Virus record (IMG/VR): IMGVR_UViG_3300036820_000024
Coordinates: 1 to 54,369 of that record
Length of the DNA: 54,369 bases
Origin: a virus
Direction: 5' to 3' (one strand)
Shown in pieces: positions 15,542 through 22,124 of this stretch. Numbering within the stretch: position 1 is the stretch's first letter; every line of letters starts with the position of its first letter. Made by a program: the position numbers and the translations under genes. Under the pieces are notes generated by a model. That model made no database searches. It saw nothing but the letters and a program-made list of their open reading frames with translations, and was not told the DNA's origin.

Positions 15542-16254
15542 AATCAGGAATTGACCTTTTTAACGCCCTGAAGCCACATGTTGGTGAGGCGTATGTAATG
15601 GGTACTTTGGTGCCTAAAAATAATAGCGGTTGGCGGGGGCCATGGGATTGTGCCGAGTTTGCCATTTGGGGCGCTTACCAGGTTGCGGCACAATTGTACG
15701 GTTGTCTTAACGATAACGGCAACCCAGGCAGCGCCGACGCTTATACCGGGTATTTGCAGCGGGACGCCGAAACCCTGGGTATTAAGATAAGTGTTGACCA
15801 GGCAAGCCGTACCCCAGGCGCGTTTATCTTACGCCTGGCGGCAAATGGCGTTTGTGCGCATGTAGTTGTGTCCGATGGAAACGGCGGCACCGTAGAGGCT
15901 CACGGACACGCTGACGGCGTTATTTTCGGTAAGGTAGCGGGGCGTCGCTGGGATTACGGTATTTTGTTGCCGTTCCTGACTTATACCGAGAACCTGATAG
16001 GCCCGGGAACTCAACCCGTAAGCCAGCCAGCAACGCCGGTGTATTACTTGCGGCAACCTATGATGGTCGGGCCGGTCGTGCTCGAGATCGAAAATAAATT
16101 AAAGGCCCTGGGTTATTATCACGGCGCGCTCGATAGTGAGTACGGCGGGGGCCTGTTTTCTGCGGTACGATCTTACCAGGCAAAAGAGGGGTTAAACCCG
16201 GACGGCGAGGTCGGCGAAAAAACAGCCGCCGCCCTGGGTATAAGCCTCGAATAA
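15538..16254 (+). CDS. Endolysin: NlpC/P60-CHAP-type peptidase with peptidoglycan-binding domain
   Basis: The 238-aa lysin cleaves cell-wall peptide bonds at the end of infection. Residues 1-150 form a papain-like fold: the catalytic Cys is C38 in PWDCAEF and the His is about residue 107 in CAHVVVSDG, followed by EAHGH. A Pro/Gln linker leads to a PG_binding_1-type domain (about residues 176-235, with VLEIENKLKALGYYHG and AVRSYQAKEGLNPDGEVGEKTAAAL). No signal peptide is present, so it needs a holin. The ATG overlaps the endonuclease stop. Confidence 0.88.
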   Translation: MKSGIDLFNALKPHVGEAYVMGTLVPKNNSGWRGPWDCAEFAIWGAYQVAAQLYGCLNDNGNPGSADAYTGYLQRDAETLGIKISVDQASRTPGAFILRLAANGVCAHVVVSDGNGGTVEAHGHADGVIFGKVAGRRWDYGILLPFLTYTENLIGPGTQPVSQPATPVYYLRQPMMVGPVVLEIENKLKALGYYHGALDSEYGGGLFSAVRSYQAKEGLNPDGEVGEKTAAALGISLE

Positions 16255-16257
16255 TAG

Positions 16258-16265
16258 TATATTTG
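16258..16265 (+). promoter_or_regulatory. TATATTTG -7 element after the endolysin gene
   Basis: A full match to TAnnTTTG lies just downstream of the endolysin stop, 47 nt before a terminator stem at 16312. No TTG lies at the -33 position. If active it would produce only a short RNA. Confidence 0.35.
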
Positions 16266-16311
16266 TGCCGCCCTTGTAGCGAGGGGAAACGTAATGATAG
16301 TTTGTTTTTGG

Positions 16312-16345
16312 ATGCCAGGTATTAACGTACCTGGCATTTTTTTTG
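16312..16345 (+). terminator. Rho-independent terminator after the endolysin
   Basis: A 10-bp perfect stem (ATGCCAGGTA with TACCTGGCAT), 6-nt loop and eight T residues. It marks the end of the lysis operon. The gap 16255-16415 otherwise holds the promoter-like element at 16258 and an AT-rich stretch leading to the next gene. Confidence 0.93.
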
Positions 16346-16415
16346 ATAAATGTTTAAAATAAGTTTTATATATGTTTAATAAAATTTATATAATTGTACT
16401 TTAAACAAAAAACGT

Positions 16416-16592
16416 ATGAAAAATTTGTTATTATTTCCTGGATGCTATAACGAGGGTTATACCGCTTGCCAGCAGTTTATGGGCGACGAAAACATGATTA
16501 CCAACCCGTATAAACCCGGCACCGGCGAAGCTAAGGCCTGGGCTAATGGTTGGGCCGAGGCCCTTTGTCGCTTACCTGTTTTTGCTTACTGA
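16416..16592 (+). CDS. Small protein of unknown function (58 aa)
   Basis: Starts MKNLLLFPGCYNEGYTACQQ and ends LCRLPVFAY. The pattern of FPGCYNEGYTA..F...NPYKPG..EAKAWANGWAEA reads like a small host-takeover-type protein with a conserved Gly-Cys, but I know no family. Its stop overlaps the next ATG (TGATG), so the two are translationally coupled. AT-rich DNA with TTGTACTTTAAAC upstream may hold a weak promoter. Confidence 0.65.
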   Translation: MKNLLLFPGCYNEGYTACQQFMGDENMITNPYKPGTGEAKAWANGWAEALCRLPVFAY

Positions 16593-16798
16593 TGGAAAAG
16601 ATTATTATTGATAGGTATTTGTACAGTTGCAAAAATGGTACAAGTAAAAAGCTAAGTGATCTTTTAAAAGAGGCCGAAAAATCTCCGCCCGAAAAGCACG
16701 AAAACGGCACCGCATACGACGCGTACAACGCCGAGGTTGAAGCGGTTGTGTCCGATAAAAAAGGGGTTTTTATAGATAACCTTTTTTATTCGGTTTAA
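16592..16798 (+). CDS. Small acidic protein of unknown function (68 aa)
   Basis: The 68-aa protein starts at ATG 16592, overlapping the previous stop. It is charged, with a Lys-rich first half and an acidic EAEKSPPEKHENGTAYDAYNAEVEA centre that looks flexible. No motif, membrane segment or cysteine cluster apart from one Cys is seen. Tight coupling to the neighbours suggests one operon leading into the cytosine methyltransferase. Confidence 0.6.
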   Translation: MEKIIIDRYLYSCKNGTSKKLSDLLKEAEKSPPEKHENGTAYDAYNAEVEAVVSDKKGVFIDNLFYSV

Positions 16799-16800
16799 CC

Positions 16801-16938
16801 ATGTATTACATTTTCCTAACAACTTTAACGGAGCATAAATATAACCTCGTCTCGGCGCGTCTTATGGTAACAACCTGGGCGGGGGACGGCGTTTTTAAAT
16901 ATGCCATTTACTCACATTTATTTTTTTCAGCCAACTAA
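16801..16938 (+). CDS. Small hydrophobic protein of unknown function (45 aa)
   Basis: MYYIFLTTLTEHKYNLVSAR begins a 45-residue frame that fills the gap exactly between the previous stop and the methyltransferase start, with 2-nt spacings on both sides. It is rich in aromatic residues and ends HLFFSAN. The tight packing is the main support. No function can be proposed. Confidence 0.5.
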   Translation: MYYIFLTTLTEHKYNLVSARLMVTTWAGDGVFKYAIYSHLFFSAN

Positions 16939-16940
16939 AC

Positions 16941-18425
16941 ATGATCAACCGTAACCAATTCAACATTAATTTTAAAACCGAAAGTCACGACCCCGCCGAT
17001 ATCATAACGTGCGGTGAATTTTTTGCAGGGGGAGGCGGTTGGACGACCGGCATAAGTAGTTTACCGGGCATAAAAACAAAATGGATACTTAACCACGATA
17101 GCGTTGCACTAAAAACAAACGCCCTCAACCATAAGGGCGTCCGCGTGTATTGGAGCGACATTTTCACCCAGGACGAGCACGAACTCGAGCCGGTCGATTA
17201 TGTACACGCCTCGACCGAGTGCGACGAGCATAGCAACGCCAACGCTGGCAAGGGTAAGAAAACAGGCAGCTACGTAATGGGCTGGGAATTGTTTAGGTAT
17301 CTCAAATATTTAAACGCCTCGGTTATCAGTATCGAGAACGTCCCCGAGTTTAAAAAATGGGCACCATTGGATGATCACGGCAACCCCGATAAAACAAAGG
17401 TCGGCCAGGAATTTGAACGGTGGAAACGCGCAATAATGGATTTGGGTTATGAGTATAAAGAAAGCATAAGGAACGCCGCCGACGATGGGTTGCCAACCAG
17501 GCGCGTACGTTTTTTTTGTTTCTTTTACAAACCAGGTATAGAAATTACCTTCCCGCCGTTTACTCATTCTGCCAACGGCAAAGGCGGTTTACATAAACAT
17601 AAAAGTTGCCGCCCTCACATTGATACGGACGATCACGGTATTAGCATTTTCGGGCGCGAACATAACCCCGCTATACGCAAGTGCCAAAGAAAAAAACTTT
17701 GCAAAAACAGCATTACGCGTATTGTCGGCGGTATCAAAAAGCTACACCCCGAGTTTTTGCAATTCATTGCCCAATATCACGCGGGCAAAAACCCGGAGCG
17801 TTTTCAAAGTCTCGAGTTACCGATCAATACGATTGATACCAGCAACCGGCACCAATTGATCACGATTGAAAAATTACAGTTTATTGCCGATCACTGCCAT
17901 ACGGATAATTTTAATTTGCTAAACGAGCCGCTTAACCCCATATTAACCAGGCAAACAAAAACGCTCACGACGGTTGAGTTTTTTATTACCCAATATTACG
18001 GCGGTTCAATCCAGTTTAATGAGTTGGGCGACCCGATCAACACGATACCGTGCCGCGACATGCACCAATTGGTACGCCTCGAAAAATACCAGTTTATCAC
18101 AAAGTATTTTAATAATTATGGCAGTCCGGAGTTAAGTATCCAAAGCCTGGACGACCCGTTATCAACCGTGTTAACGACCAATAAACACCAACTCATTACC
18201 TTACTGGACGACTTCGACATAAAGGCCCGTTTCTTAAGGCCCGACGAGTTGGCGGCGTGTAGTACGTTCCCTGAAAATTATTTTAGTCCCCCAGGCTTAA
18301 AATTAAGCCATAAGGACGCGGTACGTTTGATCGGTAACGCGGTGCCACCAATGTGGGCGGAGCGCCTGGTAGGGCCTAACGTAAAAAGCATGAAGGACTA
18401 TAAATTAAACAGACTTTCGGCGTAA
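16941..18425 (+). CDS. DNA (cytosine-5) methyltransferase with tandem repeats in the target-recognition region
   Basis: The 494-aa enzyme transfers a methyl group from AdoMet to cytosine C5. Motif I is FAGGGGW (residues 28-34), the catalytic Cys is C94 in STECDEHS (replacing the usual PCQ), motif VI is E132-N133-V134, and motif VIII appears as PTRRVRFF. Motif X GNAVPP is near the C-terminus. Between VIII and IX there are four degenerate repeats of about 40 residues (about residues 270-430), each like F-I-x-Q-Y....L..P-L-x-T-I....H-Q-L-I-T. The Cys-x-x-H-S version of motif IV is known from phage-type enzymes. No restriction partner lies nearby, so a role in protecting phage DNA is likely. Confidence 0.9.
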   Translation: MINRNQFNINFKTESHDPADIITCGEFFAGGGGWTTGISSLPGIKTKWILNHDSVALKTNALNHKGVRVYWSDIFTQDEHELEPVDYVHASTECDEHSNANAGKGKKTGSYVMGWELFRYLKYLNASVISIENVPEFKKWAPLDDHGNPDKTKVGQEFERWKRAIMDLGYEYKESIRNAADDGLPTRRVRFFCFFYKPGIEITFPPFTHSANGKGGLHKHKSCRPHIDTDDHGISIFGREHNPAIRKCQRKKLCKNSITRIVGGIKKLHPEFLQFIAQYHAGKNPERFQSLELPINTIDTSNRHQLITIEKLQFIADHCHTDNFNLLNEPLNPILTRQTKTLTTVEFFITQYYGGSIQFNELGDPINTIPCRDMHQLVRLEKYQFITKYFNNYGSPELSIQSLDDPLSTVLTTNKHQLITLLDDFDIKARFLRPDELAACSTFPENYFSPPGLKLSHKDAVRLIGNAVPPMWAERLVGPNVKSMKDYKLNRLSA

Positions 18426-18434
18426 ATTTGCCGT

Positions 18435-18491
18435 ATGGGTAAAAAAGGAATGGCCTCCGGAACGGTCAAGGGCGGCACCGTAAAGTGCTAA
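18435..18491 (+). CDS. Possible 18-aa Gly/Lys-rich leader or microprotein
   Basis: ATG at 18435 opens a frame reading MGKKGMASGTVKGGTVKC. It lies between a TAAATTTG element (18423-18430) and a terminator (18503). The length is too short for statistical support. It could be a real microprotein or a chance frame. Confidence 0.25.
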   Translation: MGKKGMASGTVKGGTVKC

Positions 18492-18502
18492 CGCGCCCGG
18501 TT

Positions 18503-18532
18503 AAAGGCTTCGCGAATTGCGGAGCCTTTTTC
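18503..18532 (+). terminator. Rho-independent terminator after the cytosine methyltransferase
   Basis: Stem AAAGGCT with AGCCTTT, extended inwards by CGC-GCG pairs around a GAATT loop, and a T-run. It separates the late methyltransferase unit from the promoter at 18570. Confidence 0.85.
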
Positions 18533-18569
18533 ATTTAACAAATAAAGTTGAAAATATTTGTTAAAATGT

Positions 18570-18601
18570 TTTGAATTGACAAATAAAAGCGCGTATATTT
18601 G
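18570..18601 (+). promoter_or_regulatory. Early-type promoter, copy 1
   Basis: TTTG at 18570-18573, 20-bp spacer, TATATTTG at 18594-18601. The 35 bases 18579-18613 are identical to 41801-41835, which form the promoter of another early-type cluster. The A-rich leader runs to ATG 18623 without a Shine-Dalgarno sequence. Confidence 0.85.
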
Positions 18602-18613
18602 TCTTAACAAAAA
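18579..18613 (+). repeat. 35-bp exact repeat covering the promoter (copy 1)
   Basis: Identical to 41801-41835. It begins ACAAATAAAAGCGCG and includes the -7 element and the start of the leader. A related, diverged version lies at 43741-43780. Confidence 0.95.
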
Positions 18614-18622
18614 ACAAACGAA

Positions 18623-18820
18623 ATGGAAACCGTACAAATCAAAATCAAAAAATCAAAAAACGTATTTGCCTGGGGCAATCAAAACGTTGGTAAAACCGTA
18701 ACCGCTACAATCGAAAACGACCGTTACGAGGTCGATTTTTTAGCCAACCCGCAAATTGAATGTACACGCAATTGGTTGAGTGGTTTTGTAGAATTTAAAG
18801 ACGCTGACCTCGTTAAATAA
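18623..18820 (+). CDS. Small basic protein, first gene after an early promoter (65 aa)
   Basis: The 65-aa, beta-rich protein follows the promoter at 18570 directly. It reads like a small SH3-like or OB-like barrel (VGKTVTATIENDRYEVDF), but I know no family. First position in an early transcript suggests an early, possibly host-directed function. That is inference. Confidence 0.7.
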   Translation: METVQIKIKKSKNVFAWGNQNVGKTVTATIENDRYEVDFLANPQIECTRNWLSGFVEFKDADLVK

Positions 18821-18826
18821 TTAGCT

Positions 18827-19171
18827 ATGAGAAAGCCAAAGTTTACATATAAAAAAACCCTCGAGCGGCAAGCAGCCGCCGAGGTTATAGAAAAAAAACG
18901 CCAACAAATGATCACCGAGACAATTATGGGTTACGGTCGTGAGCATTGGTTAAAAAGTGCAAAGCAGGGTTTTCCTCCCTTGCACGGGGAAAACCTGGAC
19001 GCAATGACAACCCAGGAGTTAACCGATCACATTAGTAATTACGATATTGATTTTCGCACAATGTCATCACACGGCAAGCCATTTAATAAACTAACGGGTA
19101 AGTTTGTCGAGCAACCGTTACAGACTTACGACCAGCTTTACGCCTATTGTGAGACGTTAAAAGCAAAATAA
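18827..19171 (+). CDS. Early protein of unknown function (114 aa)
   Basis: 114 aa, strongly basic N-terminal helix (KKTLERQAAAEVIEKKRQQM) followed by a less regular C-terminal part. It has no recognised motif. It lies 6 nt after the previous gene in the same transcript and before a GNRA-capped hairpin at 19177. Confidence 0.65.
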   Translation: MRKPKFTYKKTLERQAAAEVIEKKRQQMITETIMGYGREHWLKSAKQGFPPLHGENLDAMTTQELTDHISNYDIDFRTMSSHGKPFNKLTGKFVEQPLQTYDQLYAYCETLKAK

Positions 19172-19176
19172 AATAC

Positions 19177-19194
19177 AGGGGCCGAAAGGCCCTT
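19177..19194 (+). terminator. GAAA-tetraloop hairpin, weak terminator or attenuator
   Basis: GGGGCC-GAAA-GGCCCT hairpin followed by only TT. The 17 bases 19198-19214 just after it recur at 42323-42339, again just after a GGCCC hairpin, so hairpin plus leader form a repeated regulatory unit. Confidence 0.55.
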
Positions 19195-19216
19195 TGCCAG
19201 TAAAAAACAAATCATT

Positions 19217-19375
19217 ATGCAACTCACATTTAAACAGTATGACATAGCCAAAACCTTAAGGGCTAATTATGATTATATCGAAAAGCTGGCGGCGATCAAA
19301 TTTATAAAATCCATTTTCGGCACGACTGCCAGCCTTAAGGATATAATTATAGCTTATAATTCACTTGAATATTAA
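19217..19375 (+). CDS. Small protein of unknown function (52 aa)
   Basis: MQLTFKQYDIAKTLRANYDY begins this 52-aa, helix-rich protein, which ends 6 nt before the PAPS-reductase-like gene. Its start lies in the context ATCATTATG, which recurs before several other genes of this genome (25521, 36163, 43791). No motif is seen. Confidence 0.65.
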   Translation: MQLTFKQYDIAKTLRANYDYIEKLAAIKFIKSIFGTTASLKDIIIAYNSLEY

Positions 19376-19381
19376 AAAACC

Positions 19382-20119
19382 ATGAACCCGAAAGCGCTAA
19401 AATATTTCATTGAAAACCGGGCTTTGTTCGTCATTAATCACAGCGGCGGCAAGGATAGCCAGGCAATGACGGCTTATTTACGATCAATCATACCCGCCGA
19501 GTTATTGGTGGTTATACACGCCCATTTGCCCGGCGTCGAGTGGGAGGGCGTTCGTGAGCACATACAGGACACAACCCAGGGATTGCCATATTACGAGGTA
19601 AGGGCCGTTAAAACCTTTATGGATATGGTTTTGCACAGGGGCAAATGGCCGGGTGCCGCTCAACGTCAATGCACAAGCGATTTAAAACGCGACCCAATAG
19701 ATAAGCAAATTCGGGCAATCGCAAAAGAGCGCGGTTGTAAACTAATTATTTCGTGTATGGGATTACGTGCCCAGGAAAGCACAAGCCGGGCAAAACAACC
19801 CCTGTTTAAAATGAGCAAACGCAACTCGAGGGCCGGGCGCAAATGGTATAATTTTAACCCTATTCATAGCTGGGATATAAACGACGTTTGGGCCGCGATC
19901 ACAGCAGCGGGCCAAAAAAGACATTGGGCATACGACGCCGGTATGAGCCGGTTAAGTTGCTGTTTTTGTATCCTGGCTAACAAAGCCGATTTAGCGACCG
20001 CCAAAAGATTGCGGCCCGAACTTTTCGCCAAATACGTTGCGGTTGAGAAACAAATAAATCACAGCTTTATTTCACCCCAGCGCGGGCACCCTGTTAAATT
20101 TTTGGACGAGATAATTTAA
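19382..20119 (+). CDS. PAPS reductase-like adenine nucleotide alpha-hydrolase
   Basis: The 245-aa protein belongs to the PP-loop ATPase superfamily: S21-G-G-K-D-S26 is the pyrophosphate-binding loop. A QCTSDLKRDPI segment near residue 98-108 and a Cys cluster LSCCFC near residue 192 match phage-borne PAPS-reductase/DndC-type proteins. In bacteria such enzymes reduce sulfate or transfer sulfur to nucleic acids. No DndD/E or other phosphorothioation gene is nearby, so the substrate in the phage is unknown. A terminator follows at 20162. Confidence 0.8.
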   Translation: MNPKALKYFIENRALFVINHSGGKDSQAMTAYLRSIIPAELLVVIHAHLPGVEWEGVREHIQDTTQGLPYYEVRAVKTFMDMVLHRGKWPGAAQRQCTSDLKRDPIDKQIRAIAKERGCKLIISCMGLRAQESTSRAKQPLFKMSKRNSRAGRKWYNFNPIHSWDINDVWAAITAAGQKRHWAYDAGMSRLSCCFCILANKADLATAKRLRPELFAKYVAVEKQINHSFISPQRGHPVKFLDEII

Positions 20120-20161
20120 TTTTCTACCTTAGCGGAAGTTTAATAATAGGGGCATTTTGGA

Positions 20162-20188
20162 GGCCTGGGCGATTGTCCAGGCTTTTTT
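20162..20188 (+). terminator. Rho-independent terminator
   Basis: GCCTGG with CCAGGC stem, 8-nt loop and six T residues, 43 nt after the PAPS-reductase-like gene. The rest of the gap up to 20254 is AT-rich with weak promoter-like words and no clear TAnnTTTG. Confidence 0.85.
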
Positions 20189-20254
20189 ATTTCAAAAAGT
20201 TTCGATATAAGTTTAATATTTGTTTTATTTGTGTTTAAAATAAACATTTATAAA

Positions 20255-20524
20255 ATGGGTAGAAACCGAACCGCCGCGTATGAGCGGACAATATCAGCCG
20301 AATTGCTGGCCGTATGGAATAAATACCGACGCAATCACGACGGCGAAACGATTAGCCAAAAATTAGGTTACTCGAGGCCCGTAATAGACAGGGCGTTAAA
20401 CTATGGCTATGTAAAAACCCAAAACCTTACCGAGCAAATCAGCAAATTTTTTTCTGACCGCTTAACCCAGGAACGGGAAACCGCCGCCACTATGGAAAGC
20501 GAATTAAACAACAATCAATCTTAA
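20255..20524 (+). CDS. Small helix-turn-helix DNA-binding protein
   Basis: 89 aa from ATG 20255; an earlier GTG/TTG start at 20231 is possible but lies in the AT-rich leader. Residues about 30-60 read as an HTH (ETISQKLGYSRPVIDRALNYG), with a helical C-terminal tail (LTEQISKFFSDRLTQERETAA). It heads the recombination and replication operon after a terminator, which suggests a regulator of that operon. It is too short and generic to assign to a repressor family. Confidence 0.65.
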   Translation: MGRNRTAAYERTISAELLAVWNKYRRNHDGETISQKLGYSRPVIDRALNYGYVKTQNLTEQISKFFSDRLTQERETAATMESELNNNQS

Positions 20525-20529
20525 AACTT

Positions 20530-21393
20530 ATGGAGTACACACAAGACACCGAGCACACCGACGACGCTAACAACAACGTAAACGAGGCGGCGTTAAGTCG
20601 GTTTGTAAAGGCCGAGATTGATATGCAAATATCAACCGCAAAGGCTTACCCCCGTTCGATCACGAATTTTAAAAAACGTTCCCTTAGTTTGGCAACCGTA
20701 AACGAGGACGTCGCCCAAAGTTGTACATACGCGTTACCCCGAAAAGAGAAACAACCCGACGGTACGTTTAAGGTAAAAACCATTGAAGGCCCCTCCGTTC
20801 GCCTGGCTGAAATTGTCGTAAGCGCTTACGGTAATTTGCGGGCCGGTGCCCGTGTGGTGGATAACGACGGGCGTATGATCACGGCGCAAGGCGTTTGCCA
20901 CGACCTGGAAAGTAACACGGTCGTTACCTTTGAGGTTAAGCGTCGTATTACGGACAAATTCGGGAGGACCTTTAACGACGACATGCAAGTGGTTACCGGC
21001 AACGCGGCGTGTGCAATAGCTTTTCGTAATGCCGTGTTTAAAGTTATCCCTATGGCATTGATACACGACGTTTGGGACGATGTTAAACGCGTTGCCCTGG
21101 GTAATGCCGAGACGTTGGTGCGTCGCCGTGATAAAGCCGTTTTGTACTTTACAGATCAAAACATTACACCGGTGCAAATTTGCGACGTGCTCAACATTAA
21201 AGCGATTGAGGATATCGACCTGGATAAGCTGGGGGTATTGTCCGGGATGAAAGCGGCCCTAAAAAACGGGGAGGCCTTACTGGCTGATTTGTTTGCGCCA
21301 AAGTCAACCGAGGCCGATAAAAAAGAGGCTGGCAACAAAGCCGCCGCCGCTACCAAAAAAATTATAAAAAAGAAATCGGGCGCAAATGGCTGA
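20530..21393 (+). CDS. Probable single-strand annealing / recombination protein
   Basis: 287 aa. It resembles a phage family with the signature EGPSVRLAE..vSAYGNL..G (about residues 83-105), then a DLE-T-x-V-T-F strand and a GNAACAIAFRNAVFKVIP helix, followed by a Lys/Ala-rich tail. Members are usually found beside YqaJ-type exonucleases, as here (22124), and are thought to anneal single strands like RecT/Rad52 types. That role is inferred from gene context. ATG follows the HTH gene by 5 nt. Confidence 0.55.
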   Translation: MEYTQDTEHTDDANNNVNEAALSRFVKAEIDMQISTAKAYPRSITNFKKRSLSLATVNEDVAQSCTYALPRKEKQPDGTFKVKTIEGPSVRLAEIVVSAYGNLRAGARVVDNDGRMITAQGVCHDLESNTVVTFEVKRRITDKFGRTFNDDMQVVTGNAACAIAFRNAVFKVIPMALIHDVWDDVKRVALGNAETLVRRRDKAVLYFTDQNITPVQICDVLNIKAIEDIDLDKLGVLSGMKAALKNGEALLADLFAPKSTEADKKEAGNKAAAATKKIIKKKSGANG

Positions 21394-21607
21394 TTGTTTA
21401 ACAGTCCTTCGTGAGGTTATCGCTAACAACCCCGAGGGTATCGTCATACATTGCCCCGATATTACCGAAATCCTGGACGCGCTCAACGAGCCGCCGGGCT
21501 TTTCTTTTGTTGCTAAAAATATTCCCGACGAGTACATCAGTAAACAGGGGTATAACTGGCAACGCAAAAACAAACGAAAATACGTTATATGGAAACCAAA
21601 AAATTAA
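21386..21607 (+). CDS. Small protein of unknown function (73 aa)
   Basis: 73 aa, overlapping the annealing-protein gene by 8 nt and the next gene by 19 nt. The C-terminus is strongly basic and aromatic (GYNWQRKNKRKYVIWKPKN), suggesting nucleic-acid contact. No family recognised. Confidence 0.6.
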   Translation: MADCLTVLREVIANNPEGIVIHCPDITEILDALNEPPGFSFVAKNIPDEYISKQGYNWQRKNKRKYVIWKPKN

Positions 21608-21855
21608 GGTCGGTATTGTTCCGTGTGTGGATACCGGCACATTACCAACCCGTTGAGGGCGCTCCCGATCAACCCGAAATTATCCCAGGTACCAACGAGT
21701 GGAGCGACTTTGTAAAACCCGGCTCGTTTCATTGCTGGGGGCAATCTTATTTTTACGAACGTGATCAAATCGTGCAGCATACCGTTGCCATTATCGAGGA
21801 CAGAAACGGTTTTGTTTATGAGTTGACGAGCGATAAATTTAAGTTTGCGGTATGA
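21589..21855 (+). CDS. Small protein of unknown function (88 aa)
   Basis: 88 aa, beta-rich, with Trp and Pro-rich segments (FRVWIPAHYQPVEG, KPGSFHCWGQ). It overlaps the following zinc-ribbon gene by 4 nt (ATGA). The overall look is that of a short host- or repair-related barrel, but no family is recognised. It belongs to the exonuclease operon. Confidence 0.6.
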   Translation: METKKLRSVLFRVWIPAHYQPVEGAPDQPEIIPGTNEWSDFVKPGSFHCWGQSYFYERDQIVQHTVAIIEDRNGFVYELTSDKFKFAV

Positions 21856-22124
21856 AGGGAAAACCACAAAATAAGAGTTGCCCCGTTTGTGGGCACCCGT
21901 TGGATATTGATACCTATGTGCCGGGTCAACCCGAACCGGTCGAGATCGAACCAGGAGACATTACATTTTGTTTTGAGTGTAGGACGATTTTTGTTTTTAA
22001 CCTGGCTTTAAACATAGTTTTACCCGACGAGCAAACGTTACACAAGATTGCACACGACCCCGATTTTTACCGTTTCGTCGATCAAATAGATACGGCCCGT
22101 AAGAACAAAATAAACCTTAACTAA
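21852..22124 (+). CDS. Zinc-ribbon protein (90 aa)
   Basis: Two Cys pairs, SCPVCGHPLD and CFECR (about residues 10-13 and 37-40), form a likely zinc ribbon. The C-terminus is helical and charged. It overlaps the exonuclease start by one base. Role unknown; zinc ribbons of this size often contact DNA or a protein partner. Confidence 0.6.
   Translation: MKGKPQNKSCPVCGHPLDIDTYVPGQPEPVEIEPGDITFCFECRTIFVFNLALNIVLPDEQTLHKIAHDPDFYRFVDQIDTARKNKINLN

Noticed and set aside
19382-20119. Phosphorothioation (Dnd) system
   Set aside because: Only the DndC-like PP-loop protein is present; no DndA, B, D or E candidates lie anywhere in the window.
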